NCBI GenBank assembly: GCA_021443945.1
Contig: JABUSF010000006.1
Span: 191,030 to 201,327, forward strand
Direction of reading: 5' to 3'
Length of the DNA: 10,298 bases
Source of the DNA: Ileibacterium sp.
GTDB taxonomy: Bacteria; Bacillota_I; Bacilli_A; Erysipelotrichales; Erysipelotrichaceae
Part shown: piece by piece, positions 5,629-10,298 of the stretch
Position numbering within the stretch: the first letter of the stretch is position 1
Layout: each line of letters begins with the position of its first letter
The notes under the pieces: generated by a model
What the model was told of the DNA's origin: nothing
What the model saw: the letters and a program-made list of their open reading frames with translations, nothing else
The model's database searches: none
Program-made: the position numbers and the translations under genes

Positions 5629-7068
5629 ATGGCTTTCGAATCTTTGAGTGATCGGCTTAGCAAAGCCCTCAAAAATATAACCGGCCAGGGAAAACTGACA
5701 GAATCCAACATGAACGACATGCTGAAGGAAGTCCGCATGTCTTTGCTGGAAGCCGATGTAAACTACGGCGTTGTTAAAAATTTCATTGCCAACATTAAGG
5801 AAAAAGCAATGGGGCAGGAAGTTCTCGAAGCTTTCAACCCTGGACAGCAGGTCGTTAAAATCGTCCGTGACGAACTGCAGGAACTCATGGGACAGGAGGA
5901 TGCAAAAATCCACTTTAAGCCGACAGGCCAGACCGCTGTGATGATGGCTGGTCTGCAGGGTACAGGTAAAACCACTGCTTCCGGTAAAATTGCCCGGTTT
6001 GCCAAGGAAAAGCTGAAGAAAAAAGTTCTGCTGGCAGCCTGTGACGTGGTGCGTCCTGCTGCGATTGATCAGCTGCAGACTCTTGGACAGTCCATTGGTG
6101 TGGAAGTGTTCTCTTTAGGAACGGATCACACAGCTCTGGAAACTGCAAAAGCAGCCCATGACTATGCTCAGGAAAATGGTTTTGATCTGGTCATTTACGA
6201 TACTGCCGGCCGTCTGCACGTTGACGAAGCGCTGATGGAAGAGCTGTCAGAGATGAAAGCTTTCCTGCAGCCGGATGAAATTCTGCTGACAGTAGATGCC
6301 ATGACCGGTCAGGACATTGTAACTGTTGCCAAAGAATTCAACGATAAGCTGGAAATCACCGGCCTGGTGGTGACCAAAATGGATGGCGATGCCCGAGGCG
6401 GCGGACTGCTTTCTGTTCGTTCCATTACCAACGTACCTGTTCTCTTTGTATCTTCTGGTGAAAAGATGGAAGATCTGGAAGAATTCCATCCAGACCGTAT
6501 GGCGGAAAGAATTCTTGGAATGGGAGATATCCTGACCCTGATGGAACAGGCTCAGGAAAAAATGGACGCAGAGGCAGCTGCCAAATCTGCCAAGCGCATG
6601 ATGTCCGGTACTTTCAACTTCAATGACATGATGGATCAGTACGAGCAGATGAACAAAATGGGATCCATTCAGAATATGCTGAAAATGATTCCTGGTCTGT
6701 CTGGTATGGCCAAACAGGTGGATGAAGAAAAAGTGGATGCGGATCTGAAAAAGAACAAAGCCATTATTCAGTCCATGACCCCCTATGAAAGAGAACATCC
6801 GGAATGTCTGCGCGCCAGCCGGAAAAACCGTATTGCAAAAGGATCGGGCGTGAAAGTAGCGGATGTAAACAAAATTATTGCTCAGCTCGAGCAGATGAAG
6901 AAAATGAGCAAAATGCTCTCCGGCATTGGAGCAGACGGTATGGGCACTCCAGGAATGGGAATGAATCCGTTTGGTTCCATGGCCAAAGGAGGCGGCCTGT
7001 TTGGAAGCTCCAAACACTCCGGTTCCAAAAAGCAGAAAACCAGCAAAAAGAAAAAGAAGAAAAAATAA
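5629..7068 (+). CDS. ffh: Signal recognition particle GTPase Ffh
   Basis: Ffh (479 residues) binds 4.5S/scRNA and signal sequences of nascent membrane proteins and, through GTP-dependent pairing with FtsY, delivers ribosomes to SecYEG. Start ATG 5629 follows AAAGGAG (5616-5622). The N domain (1-90) carries SLLEADVNYGVV. The G domain shows the P-loop GLQGTGKTT (108-116), DVVRPAA (139-145), DTAGR (191-195) and TKMDGDARGGG (249-259). The methionine-rich M domain (about 325-430) includes MIPGLSG and the RNA-binding helix SRKNRIAKGSG (397-407). Small departures from the common consensus are Thr111 in the P-loop, where Ala or Ser is usual, and Val140 in DVVRPAA, where Tyr is usual. The tail is Gly/Met-rich and then Lys-rich: nine of the last 13 residues are Lys, encoded by an A-rich tract. 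The usual upstream partner ylxM is not adjacent. A terminator follows 5 bp after the stop. Confidence 0.98.
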   Translation: MAFESLSDRLSKALKNITGQGKLTESNMNDMLKEVRMSLLEADVNYGVVKNFIANIKEKAMGQEVLEAFNPGQQVVKIVRDELQELMGQEDAKIHFKPTGQTAVMMAGLQGTGKTTASGKIARFAKEKLKKKVLLAACDVVRPAAIDQLQTLGQSIGVEVFSLGTDHTALETAKAAHDYAQENGFDLVIYDTAGRLHVDEALMEELSEMKAFLQPDEILLTVDAMTGQDIVTVAKEFNDKLEITGLVVTKMDGDARGGGLLSVRSITNVPVLFVSSGEKMEDLEEFHPDRMAERILGMGDILTLMEQAQEKMDAEAAAKSAKRMMSGTFNFNDMMDQYEQMNKMGSIQNMLKMIPGLSGMAKQVDEEKVDADLKKNKAIIQSMTPYEREHPECLRASRKNRIAKGSGVKVADVNKIIAQLEQMKKMSKMLSGIGADGMGTPGMGMNPFGSMAKGGGLFGSSKHSGSKKQKTSKKKKKKK

Positions 7069-7073
7069 GATTC

Positions 7074-7099
7074 AGCGGCTTTCACCAGCCGCTTTTTTT
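7074..7099 (+). terminator. Intrinsic terminator after ffh
   Basis: Stem AGCGGCT (7074-7080) / AGCCGCT (7087-7093), a 6-nt loop, and T residues 7093-7099. The SD of the next gene (AAAGGAG, 7101-7107) starts one base beyond the T-tract, so any read-through transcript carries this hairpin just 5' of the ribosome site. Confidence 0.9.
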
Positions 7100-7112
7100 G
7101 AAAGGAGTTCTT

Positions 7113-7742
7113 ATGGCTGCAACAAAAACGACTGTATGGGGATTTTTGATGAAACTGTTCCGCAGCTCCATCCATCAGACCACTCTGCTGGATTTGGCAA
7201 ACCGCTATGAGCAGGAACTGATCCCTTACGAATACGTCTACACTTTTAAACAGAAAGGCAAACGTGCGGCGGAAGCGGTTCTCTCTTTTGAAAAAGGAAA
7301 CTTCTGCCACCTGTTTTCCATCGGATCCATGGTCAAAGGGCTGACCCCGGATGTCGATCAGTTTGCTGGGACAAAAGGATGGAACAACATTAAAAACGGC
7401 CGGATTACTTACCCAATGCTCAAGCAGATCAACCCATCACAGTTTGAGTACTATCACAAAGAACAGACCATGCTCGATGAATTCATTGATACTCTTGAGC
7501 ATCCCAAAGCGGTGGTCTATGACAAGTCCAGAGTGAAAAACTCCAACTTGGATGCAGATGTTCTTTTGTACGGGATTTATGGCCAGGACGTGGTGCATCT
7601 GGCATTAAGTCAGGACAAGGATGGTTCCTGGTTTTGCCGCAGCTATTTTGTCAGAGATATAAACAAAGACAAGCTGTACCCAACTAAATACATCGCCAAC
7701 CAGGCTGAACTGGACGTAAAAGTGAAAAAGAGAAGAGCCTGA
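7113..7742 (+). CDS. Uncharacterised protein, possibly PBECR4 / BECR-fold nuclease-like
   Basis: A 209-residue protein starting at ATG 7113, with AAAGGAG at 7101-7107 and 5 nt spacing. No signal peptide is convincing. Visible landmarks are a basic, amphipathic N-terminal helix; a strand pair YVYTFKQKG (41-49) and AVLSFEKGNFCHLFSIG (55-71); a G-rich region, FAGTKGWNNIKNGRITYPML (84-103); an alpha-helical middle; DVLLYGIYGQDVVHLAL (149-165); SWFCRSYFVRD (172-182); and a basic tail KVKKRRA. The order nF-HL-G, then KGW..I..G.IT, then a C-terminal strand ending in S-[FY]-F resembles, from memory, the PBECR4 domain, a BECR-fold relative of barnase, colicin D/E5 and RelE nucleases often encoded on phages. 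I could not check this, and catalytic residues are not evident. A terminator precedes the gene and no promoter is visible in the gap. It stands alone between ffh and rpsP, with no recognisable antitoxin or immunity partner. Confidence 0.75.
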   Translation: MAATKTTVWGFLMKLFRSSIHQTTLLDLANRYEQELIPYEYVYTFKQKGKRAAEAVLSFEKGNFCHLFSIGSMVKGLTPDVDQFAGTKGWNNIKNGRITYPMLKQINPSQFEYYHKEQTMLDEFIDTLEHPKAVVYDKSRVKNSNLDADVLLYGIYGQDVVHLALSQDKDGSWFCRSYFVRDINKDKLYPTKYIANQAELDVKVKKRRA

Positions 7743-7762
7743 TCTGTTTTTGTGAAGAAAAT

Positions 7763-7796
7763 AAAAGGTGTCAAGTAAATATGCTTGACACCTTTT
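7763..7796 (+). terminator. Long hairpin, probable (bidirectional-looking) terminator before rpsP
   Basis: A perfect 13-bp stem AAAAGGTGTCAAG (7763-7775) / CTTGACACCTTTT (7784-7796) with an 8-nt loop. The plus-strand T-run is only four bases and is paired with the A-run. The minus-strand reading has a better T-rich tail, although no minus-strand gene needs it. The right arm contains the rpsP -35 box. Confidence 0.65.
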
Positions 7797-7813
7797 GCAT
7801 GGATGAGTAGTAT
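7785..7813 (+). promoter_or_regulatory. Promoter of the rpsP-khpA unit
   Basis: A perfect -35 TTGACA (7785-7790) is followed by a 17-bp spacer and TAGTAT (7808-7813; 4 of 6 to the -10 consensus). An overlapping TATAGT (7811-7816) would be the alternative -10. The -35 lies inside the right arm of the terminator hairpin. Initiation near 7820 would give a leader of about 26 nt holding the rpsP SD. Confidence 0.65.
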
Positions 7814-7845
7814 AGTGAAGGTCACAACGAAAGGAAATCAACAAC

Positions 7846-8115
7846 ATGGTTAAATTACGTTTAAGAAGAATGGGTAAAAAACATGCGCCTTTCTACCGTA
7901 TTGTAGCTGCTGATTCCAGAAGCCCACGTGATGGTCGCTTCATCGAAGAAATCGGTACTTACGATCCAATCAAGAAAGATGCACCAGTTTCCCTGAATAA
8001 AGAAGCCGCTCTGGCATGGCTGCAGAAAGGTGCTCAGCCTACTGACACTGTTCGCAGCATCCTGTCCAAAGAAGGCGTAATGAAAGCTTTCCACGAATCC
8101 AAACTCGGAAAGTAG
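7846..8115 (+). CDS. rpsP: 30S ribosomal protein S16
   Basis: S16 is a primary-to-secondary binding protein of the 30S body that folds the 5' and central domains of 16S rRNA during assembly. At 89 residues it has the usual length. The N-terminal VKLRLRRMGKKHAPFYRIVAAD and RDGRFIEEIGTYDP (28-41) are diagnostic, followed by the DTVRSILSKEGV helix (67-78). The start is ATG 7846, with AAAGGA (7830-7835) upstream at 10 nt. It is the first gene of a two-gene unit with the KH-domain gene 6 bp downstream, a conserved pairing in Bacillota. Unlike in B. subtilis, an extra gene and a terminator/promoter junction separate it from ffh. Confidence 0.98.
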   Translation: MVKLRLRRMGKKHAPFYRIVAADSRSPRDGRFIEEIGTYDPIKKDAPVSLNKEAALAWLQKGAQPTDTVRSILSKEGVMKAFHESKLGK

Positions 8116-8121
8116 TCAGCT

Positions 8122-8370
8122 ATGACGGATTTGGAGAAAACACTGTACGATTTGTGTCTGCCTTTGGCAGAAAACAAATCCAGCTTGTCTGTAAAGACAA
8201 TGGCGAGTTCGTACGAAAATGAAATTCTCCTGTACGTGTATGCCGACAATAAAGACGTTGCCAGATTAATTGGCAGAAAGGGAGTTATTGCCTCAGCGCT
8301 GCGGCAGATGATCAGTGTCGCCAGCAGAAAAATGCACAAACGGGTCAATGTGAAGTTTGAACCATACTAG
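8122..8370 (+). CDS. khpA: KH-domain RNA-binding protein KhpA (YlqC family)
   Basis: A single-KH-domain protein of 82 residues. The hallmark is VARLIGRKGVIASALRQMISVA (46-67), containing the G-x-x-G RNA-binding loop GRKG (51-54). It corresponds to the YlqC/KhpA protein always found after rpsP in Bacillota. In streptococci KhpA pairs with KhpB/EloR to bind RNA and affect cell elongation and division; this role is carried over from relatives. ATG 8122 follows the rpsP stop by 6 bp. Only a weak SD (GGAAAG, 8108-8113) overlaps that stop, which favours translational coupling to rpsP. Its own stop codon lies within the left arm of the following terminator hairpin. Confidence 0.93.
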   Translation: MTDLEKTLYDLCLPLAENKSSLSVKTMASSYENEILLYVYADNKDVARLIGRKGVIASALRQMISVASRKMHKRVNVKFEPY

Positions 8371-8394
8371 GGTACAGAGTGCCCTGGTTTTTTT
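8366..8394 (+). terminator. Intrinsic terminator overlapping the khpA stop codon
   Basis: ACTAGGGTAC (8366-8375) pairs with GTGCCCTGGT (8379-8388) through a 3-nt loop, with two G-T wobbles in a 10-bp stem, followed by T residues 8388-8394. The TAG stop of khpA (8368-8370) is inside the left arm. Confidence 0.8.
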
Positions 8395-8405
8395 ATGTCC
8401 CGATT

Positions 8406-8420
8406 TCAGTGTTACACTGA
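8406..8420. promoter_or_regulatory. Perfect 15-bp palindrome upstream of rimM, possible operator
   Basis: TCAGTGT-T-ACACTGA is a perfect inverted repeat with a single central base, and no T-tract follows it. It is 31 bp before the rimM ATG and 12 bp after the khpA terminator. A weak -10-like GATAAA (8426-8431) lies just downstream, with a poor -35 (ATTTCA, 8403-8408) overlapping the repeat. A repressor dimer bound here would cover the -35/spacer region. No regulator gene is nearby. Confidence 0.5.
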
Positions 8421-8450
8421 GAGCAGATAAACCAAGGATTAGGTGAAACT

Positions 8451-8939
8451 ATGATTAACGTTGGAAAAATTATAAATACAAGAGGCCTGAAAGGGGAATG
8501 CAAAGTCTACCTGTATACAGATGATCCCATGCACCGCTTTGAAAAAGGCAGAATCCTGTATCTGGATGAAAAACAGCCAGTGACCGTGGAAAATTTCTCC
8601 ATGTCCAAAGGGCTTGGATTTGTCCGCTTTAAAGAAATCAGCACGGTCGAACAGGCGGACGCTTTAAGAGGCAAAGTTCTCTATATTGATGAAATGGACC
8701 TTCCGGAAAAAGACGAAGATGAATTTTACTACCATGAACTGGTGGGCTGCAAAGTGCTCAATCAGGATGGAGAGGATACAGGAACGGTAACGGATATTCT
8801 GGAAACCGGTGCTCATCTGGTTTTGCGGGTATCCAAAGATGATCAGTCCTATCTGCTTCCTTTTGTAAAAGCGCATGTCACAGACGTCAATCTGGAGAAC
8901 AAGACGATCACCATTGAAGAAATGGAAGGTCTGCGATGA
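8451..8939 (+). CDS. rimM: 16S rRNA processing / ribosome maturation factor RimM
   Basis: RimM binds S19 and the 16S 3' domain and speeds maturation of the 30S head. The 162-residue length is normal. The N-terminal domain shows VGKIINTRGLKGECKVYLYT, then DDPMHRF (24-30) and VRFKEISTVEQADALRGK (58-75). The C-terminal PRC-barrel begins at FYYHELVGCKV (92-102) and ends with LLPFVKAHVTDVN (135-147). ATG 8451 is preceded by AGGTGA (8441-8446). It heads a two-gene unit with trmD, overlapping that gene by 4 bp (ATGA), a standard coupling. It is separated from khpA by a terminator and a palindromic element, so it is probably transcribed from its own promoter. Confidence 0.96.
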   Translation: MINVGKIINTRGLKGECKVYLYTDDPMHRFEKGRILYLDEKQPVTVENFSMSKGLGFVRFKEISTVEQADALRGKVLYIDEMDLPEKDEDEFYYHELVGCKVLNQDGEDTGTVTDILETGAHLVLRVSKDDQSYLLPFVKAHVTDVNLENKTITIEEMEGLR

Positions 8940-9667
8940 AAATTACCATCCTGACCCTGTTCCCGGAATACTTTGATGGTCTCAAAAAGACATCCATCAT
9001 CAACCGGGCAGCAGAAAAAGGGCTGTTCGAAATTGAAACTGTCAATTTCAGAGAGTTCACCGAACAGAAACACGGCCATGTCGATGACTCGCCGTATGGA
9101 GGCGGTGCAGGAATGGTTCTGATGTGCCAGCCGTTGCTGGATGCGCTGGAATCTGTCCGGACTGAGAATTCAACAGTGATTTTGCTGACCCCGCAGGGAG
9201 AAACTTTCAACCAGAAAAAAGCAGAAGAGCTGTCTTTGAAAGATCATTTGATCTTTATCTGCGGCCATTATGAAGGGTTTGATGAACGCATCCGCAGTTT
9301 TGTGGATCTGCAGATGTCATTAGGAGATTTTGTCATGACGGGAGGAGAGCCGGCTGCAGCAGCGATGTGCGATTCCATTCTGCGTCTGGTCAATGGAACA
9401 ATTAAAGAAGACTCCAGCGATGATGATTCTTTCAGTACAGGCCTGCTGGAATACCCCCAGTACACCAAACCGGCAGACTACAAAGGAATGAAAGTTCCGG
9501 AAGTTCTATTATCCGGGCATCATGCCAACATCGCTAAATGGAGAAGGGAACAGTCGATTGCCAGAACAGCCCTTCATCGCCCGGATCTTTTGGAAAGTGC
9601 CGGCTTGAGTGAAAAGGAAATGGCTTTTGCCAAAGAGGTCATGGAAAAAGGACAGGCTCCTGAATAA
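8936..9667 (+). CDS. trmD: tRNA (guanine-N1-)-methyltransferase TrmD
   Basis: TrmD transfers a methyl group from S-adenosylmethionine to N1 of G37 in tRNAs with G36-G37, which prevents +1 frameshifting. The 243-residue protein opens with MKITILTLFPEYFD and has the conserved HVDDSPYGGGAGM (48-60). SPOUT trefoil-knot segments follow: LTPQGE (84-89), CGHYEGFDERIR (109-120) and SLGDFVMTGGE (128-138). The catalytic Asp is probably D164 in DSF (164-166), just before LLEYPQYTKP (170-179), and LLSGHHANIAKWR (191-203) follows. The common P-G-V-L-G stretch after that Arg-containing helix is replaced by NGTIK (153-157), an unusual linker. It starts within the rimM stop (ATGA). A terminator follows 20 bp after the stop; rplS is not adjacent. 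Confidence 0.98.
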   Translation: MKITILTLFPEYFDGLKKTSIINRAAEKGLFEIETVNFREFTEQKHGHVDDSPYGGGAGMVLMCQPLLDALESVRTENSTVILLTPQGETFNQKKAEELSLKDHLIFICGHYEGFDERIRSFVDLQMSLGDFVMTGGEPAAAAMCDSILRLVNGTIKEDSSDDDSFSTGLLEYPQYTKPADYKGMKVPEVLLSGHHANIAKWRREQSIARTALHRPDLLESAGLSEKEMAFAKEVMEKGQAPE

Positions 9668-9687
9668 GAATTGAATCGATAACGATC

Positions 9688-9734
9688 AAGGCACTGCACA
9701 TGGATAAACCATGAAACAGTGTCTTTTTATTTTT
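9688..9734 (+). terminator. Two-tier hairpin terminator after trmD
   Basis: The outer stem AAGGCACTG (9688-9696) / CAGTGTCTT (9717-9725) has one G-T pair. The inner stem is CATGG (9699-9703) / CCATG (9709-9713) with an ATAAA loop. A T-rich tail follows (TTTTTATTTT, 9724-9734 region). It closes the rimM-trmD unit. Confidence 0.85.
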
Positions 9735-9813
9735 ATGCAGCACAGAGAATTTGCAATTCACACCCTTCGGATTGCACCTTTTGTTTTCCGTGTGTTTCCT
9801 CTAACATAGAAGT

Positions 9814-10298
9814 ATGAAGAAAACGAAAAGCAAACTGCGAGTTGGAAGGCTGATTGCGCTGATGGCCATTCCGGTGGTGCTGGCAGCAGCGCTCATTGGA
9901 GGCGGTCTTTGGTTTTATGGGAAGCTGAATGCTAAAAAACAGGCTGCCGAAGCAGAGACTGTGCAGGAAGATGTAACCTCCAAACCGGTGACAGCCGACC
10001 ATACGAAGCAGATCAGTACCATCCTAAGTGCAAATCCTACAGATAATGTGAATGTAATAGGCTTAACGGACGATGAACTGCGCAGTTTGTTTACCAGTTC
10101 TCCTTTGACAGAAGCGCAGATTAACCAGATAACGGGAGTTACTTTTCTGCCGGATCAGGATTTTATTACGACAGATCAGCTTCGATATGTCCGAGTGCTT
10201 CATCGAGATTTTAATGGTGACGCCAGAGTAGGGGAACTGATCGTCAATGAAAAGATCGCTAATGACGTAGAGAACATTTTCTATGAGCTGTTTCAGGC
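9814..10298 (+). CDS. M15-family D-Ala-D-Ala carboxypeptidase-like protein, N-terminal part
   Basis: The frame is open from ATG 9814 through the window edge (161 complete codons). A basic start, MKKTKSKLRVGR, precedes one hydrophobic segment (about 13-35), giving a signal-anchor or uncleaved membrane anchor with the rest outside the cell. Residues 41-100 form a linker and a helical, Thr/Ser-rich region. YVRVLHRDFNGDARVGELIVNEKIANDVENIFYELF (125-160) is the segment that precedes the zinc site in the VanY-like M15 metallopeptidase family; the His/Asp zinc ligands lie beyond the window. Such enzymes trim peptidoglycan stem peptides. Unlike its neighbours, the start has no SD within 20 nt. A later ATG at 9862 would remove the basic N-terminus and is less likely. 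No clear promoter is seen in the 79 bp between the trmD terminator and the start. Confidence 0.8.
   Translation, partial: MKKTKSKLRVGRLIALMAIPVVLAAALIGGGLWFYGKLNAKKQAAEAETVQEDVTSKPVTADHTKQISTILSANPTDNVNVIGLTDDELRSLFTSSPLTEAQINQITGVTFLPDQDFITTDQLRYVRVLHRDFNGDARVGELIVNEKIANDVENIFYELFQ

Noticed and set aside
4986..5738. Minus-strand 250-residue frame over the GT2/GNAT/ffh junction
   Set aside because: It overlaps three well-supported plus-strand genes, and has no recognisable motif and no good ribosome site.
6247..7017. Minus-strand 256-residue frame within ffh, His/Phe-rich
   Set aside because: It is a codon-bias shadow of ffh; low-complexity composition and no family motif.
6804..7112. N-terminal extension of the PBECR4-like frame into ffh
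   Set aside because: The frame is open upstream by chance. ATG 7113 has an excellent SD right after the terminator, and the extension is low-complexity and overlaps ffh.
9752..9776. TGCAAT ... ATTGCA inverted repeat upstream of the M15 gene
   Set aside because: The half-sites are only 6 bp with a 13-nt spacer and no T-tract. This is expected by chance and not enough to call an operator or terminator.
9733..10002. Minus-strand 89-residue frame antisense to the M15 gene start
   Set aside because: No motif or SD, and it covers the terminator and the peptidase's membrane anchor coding region.
1..10298. CRISPR arrays, tRNA/rRNA genes, insertion sequences, prophage or integrase genes
   Set aside because: No spaced direct repeats, cloverleaf-like sequence, transposase or integrase motif was seen on either strand.

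Overview
The window looks like chromosomal DNA from a low-to-medium GC member of the Bacillota. The gene families and the housekeeping order ffh / rpsP / KH-domain gene / rimM / trmD fit that phylum. The mix of neighbours makes an Erysipelotrichia-like lineage my best guess, but this is inference and not a sequence match. Nearly every gene has a clear Shine-Dalgarno (SD) sequence. Intergenic gaps are short, and most operon ends carry a recognisable intrinsic terminator.

Layout. Positions 1-165 are the 3' end of pheT. A small, charged, His-rich coiled-coil orphan with an internal duplication follows (246-515) and ends at a strong terminator. Next is a divergent AAC(3)-type acetyltransferase (614-1378). 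It overlaps tail-to-tail by 64 bp with a minus-strand free methionine-R-sulfoxide reductase of the GAF fold (1315-1782). The reductase's probable terminator lies inside the acetyltransferase coding sequence. Divergent from the reductase is a 510-residue acidic TPR protein (1844-3376).

After a terminator/promoter junction comes a tightly packed plus-strand run: an orphan ABC-transporter permease (3448-4173), a family 2 glycosyltransferase (4202-5146), a GNAT acetyltransferase (5139-5627) and ffh, the signal recognition particle GTPase (5629-7068). The ylxM gene often found before ffh is not next to it. A terminator follows ffh. Directly after it, with no visible promoter, lies a 209-residue protein that I tentatively relate to the PBECR4 / BECR-fold family (7113-7742).

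The last part is translation and tRNA machinery in two bicistronic units: rpsP-khpA (7846-8370) and rimM-trmD (8451-9667). Each has its own promoter region and terminator. A perfect 15-bp palindrome, a possible operator, sits between the units. The window ends inside an M15-family D-Ala-D-Ala carboxypeptidase-like gene (from 9814), where many relatives would have rplS after trmD.

How the genes fit together: Ffh (protein targeting), S16 with KhpA, RimM and TrmD (ribosome assembly, RNA binding and tRNA m1G37 methylation) are growth-linked core functions. The glycosyltransferase and M15 peptidase suggest envelope work. The reductase repairs oxidised free methionine. I see no CRISPR array, rRNA, tRNA, insertion sequence or prophage. 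The most unusual items are the duplicated His-rich coiled-coil protein, the PBECR4-like gene behind a terminator, the nested convergent gene pair, and the repeated overlap of terminators with promoters.
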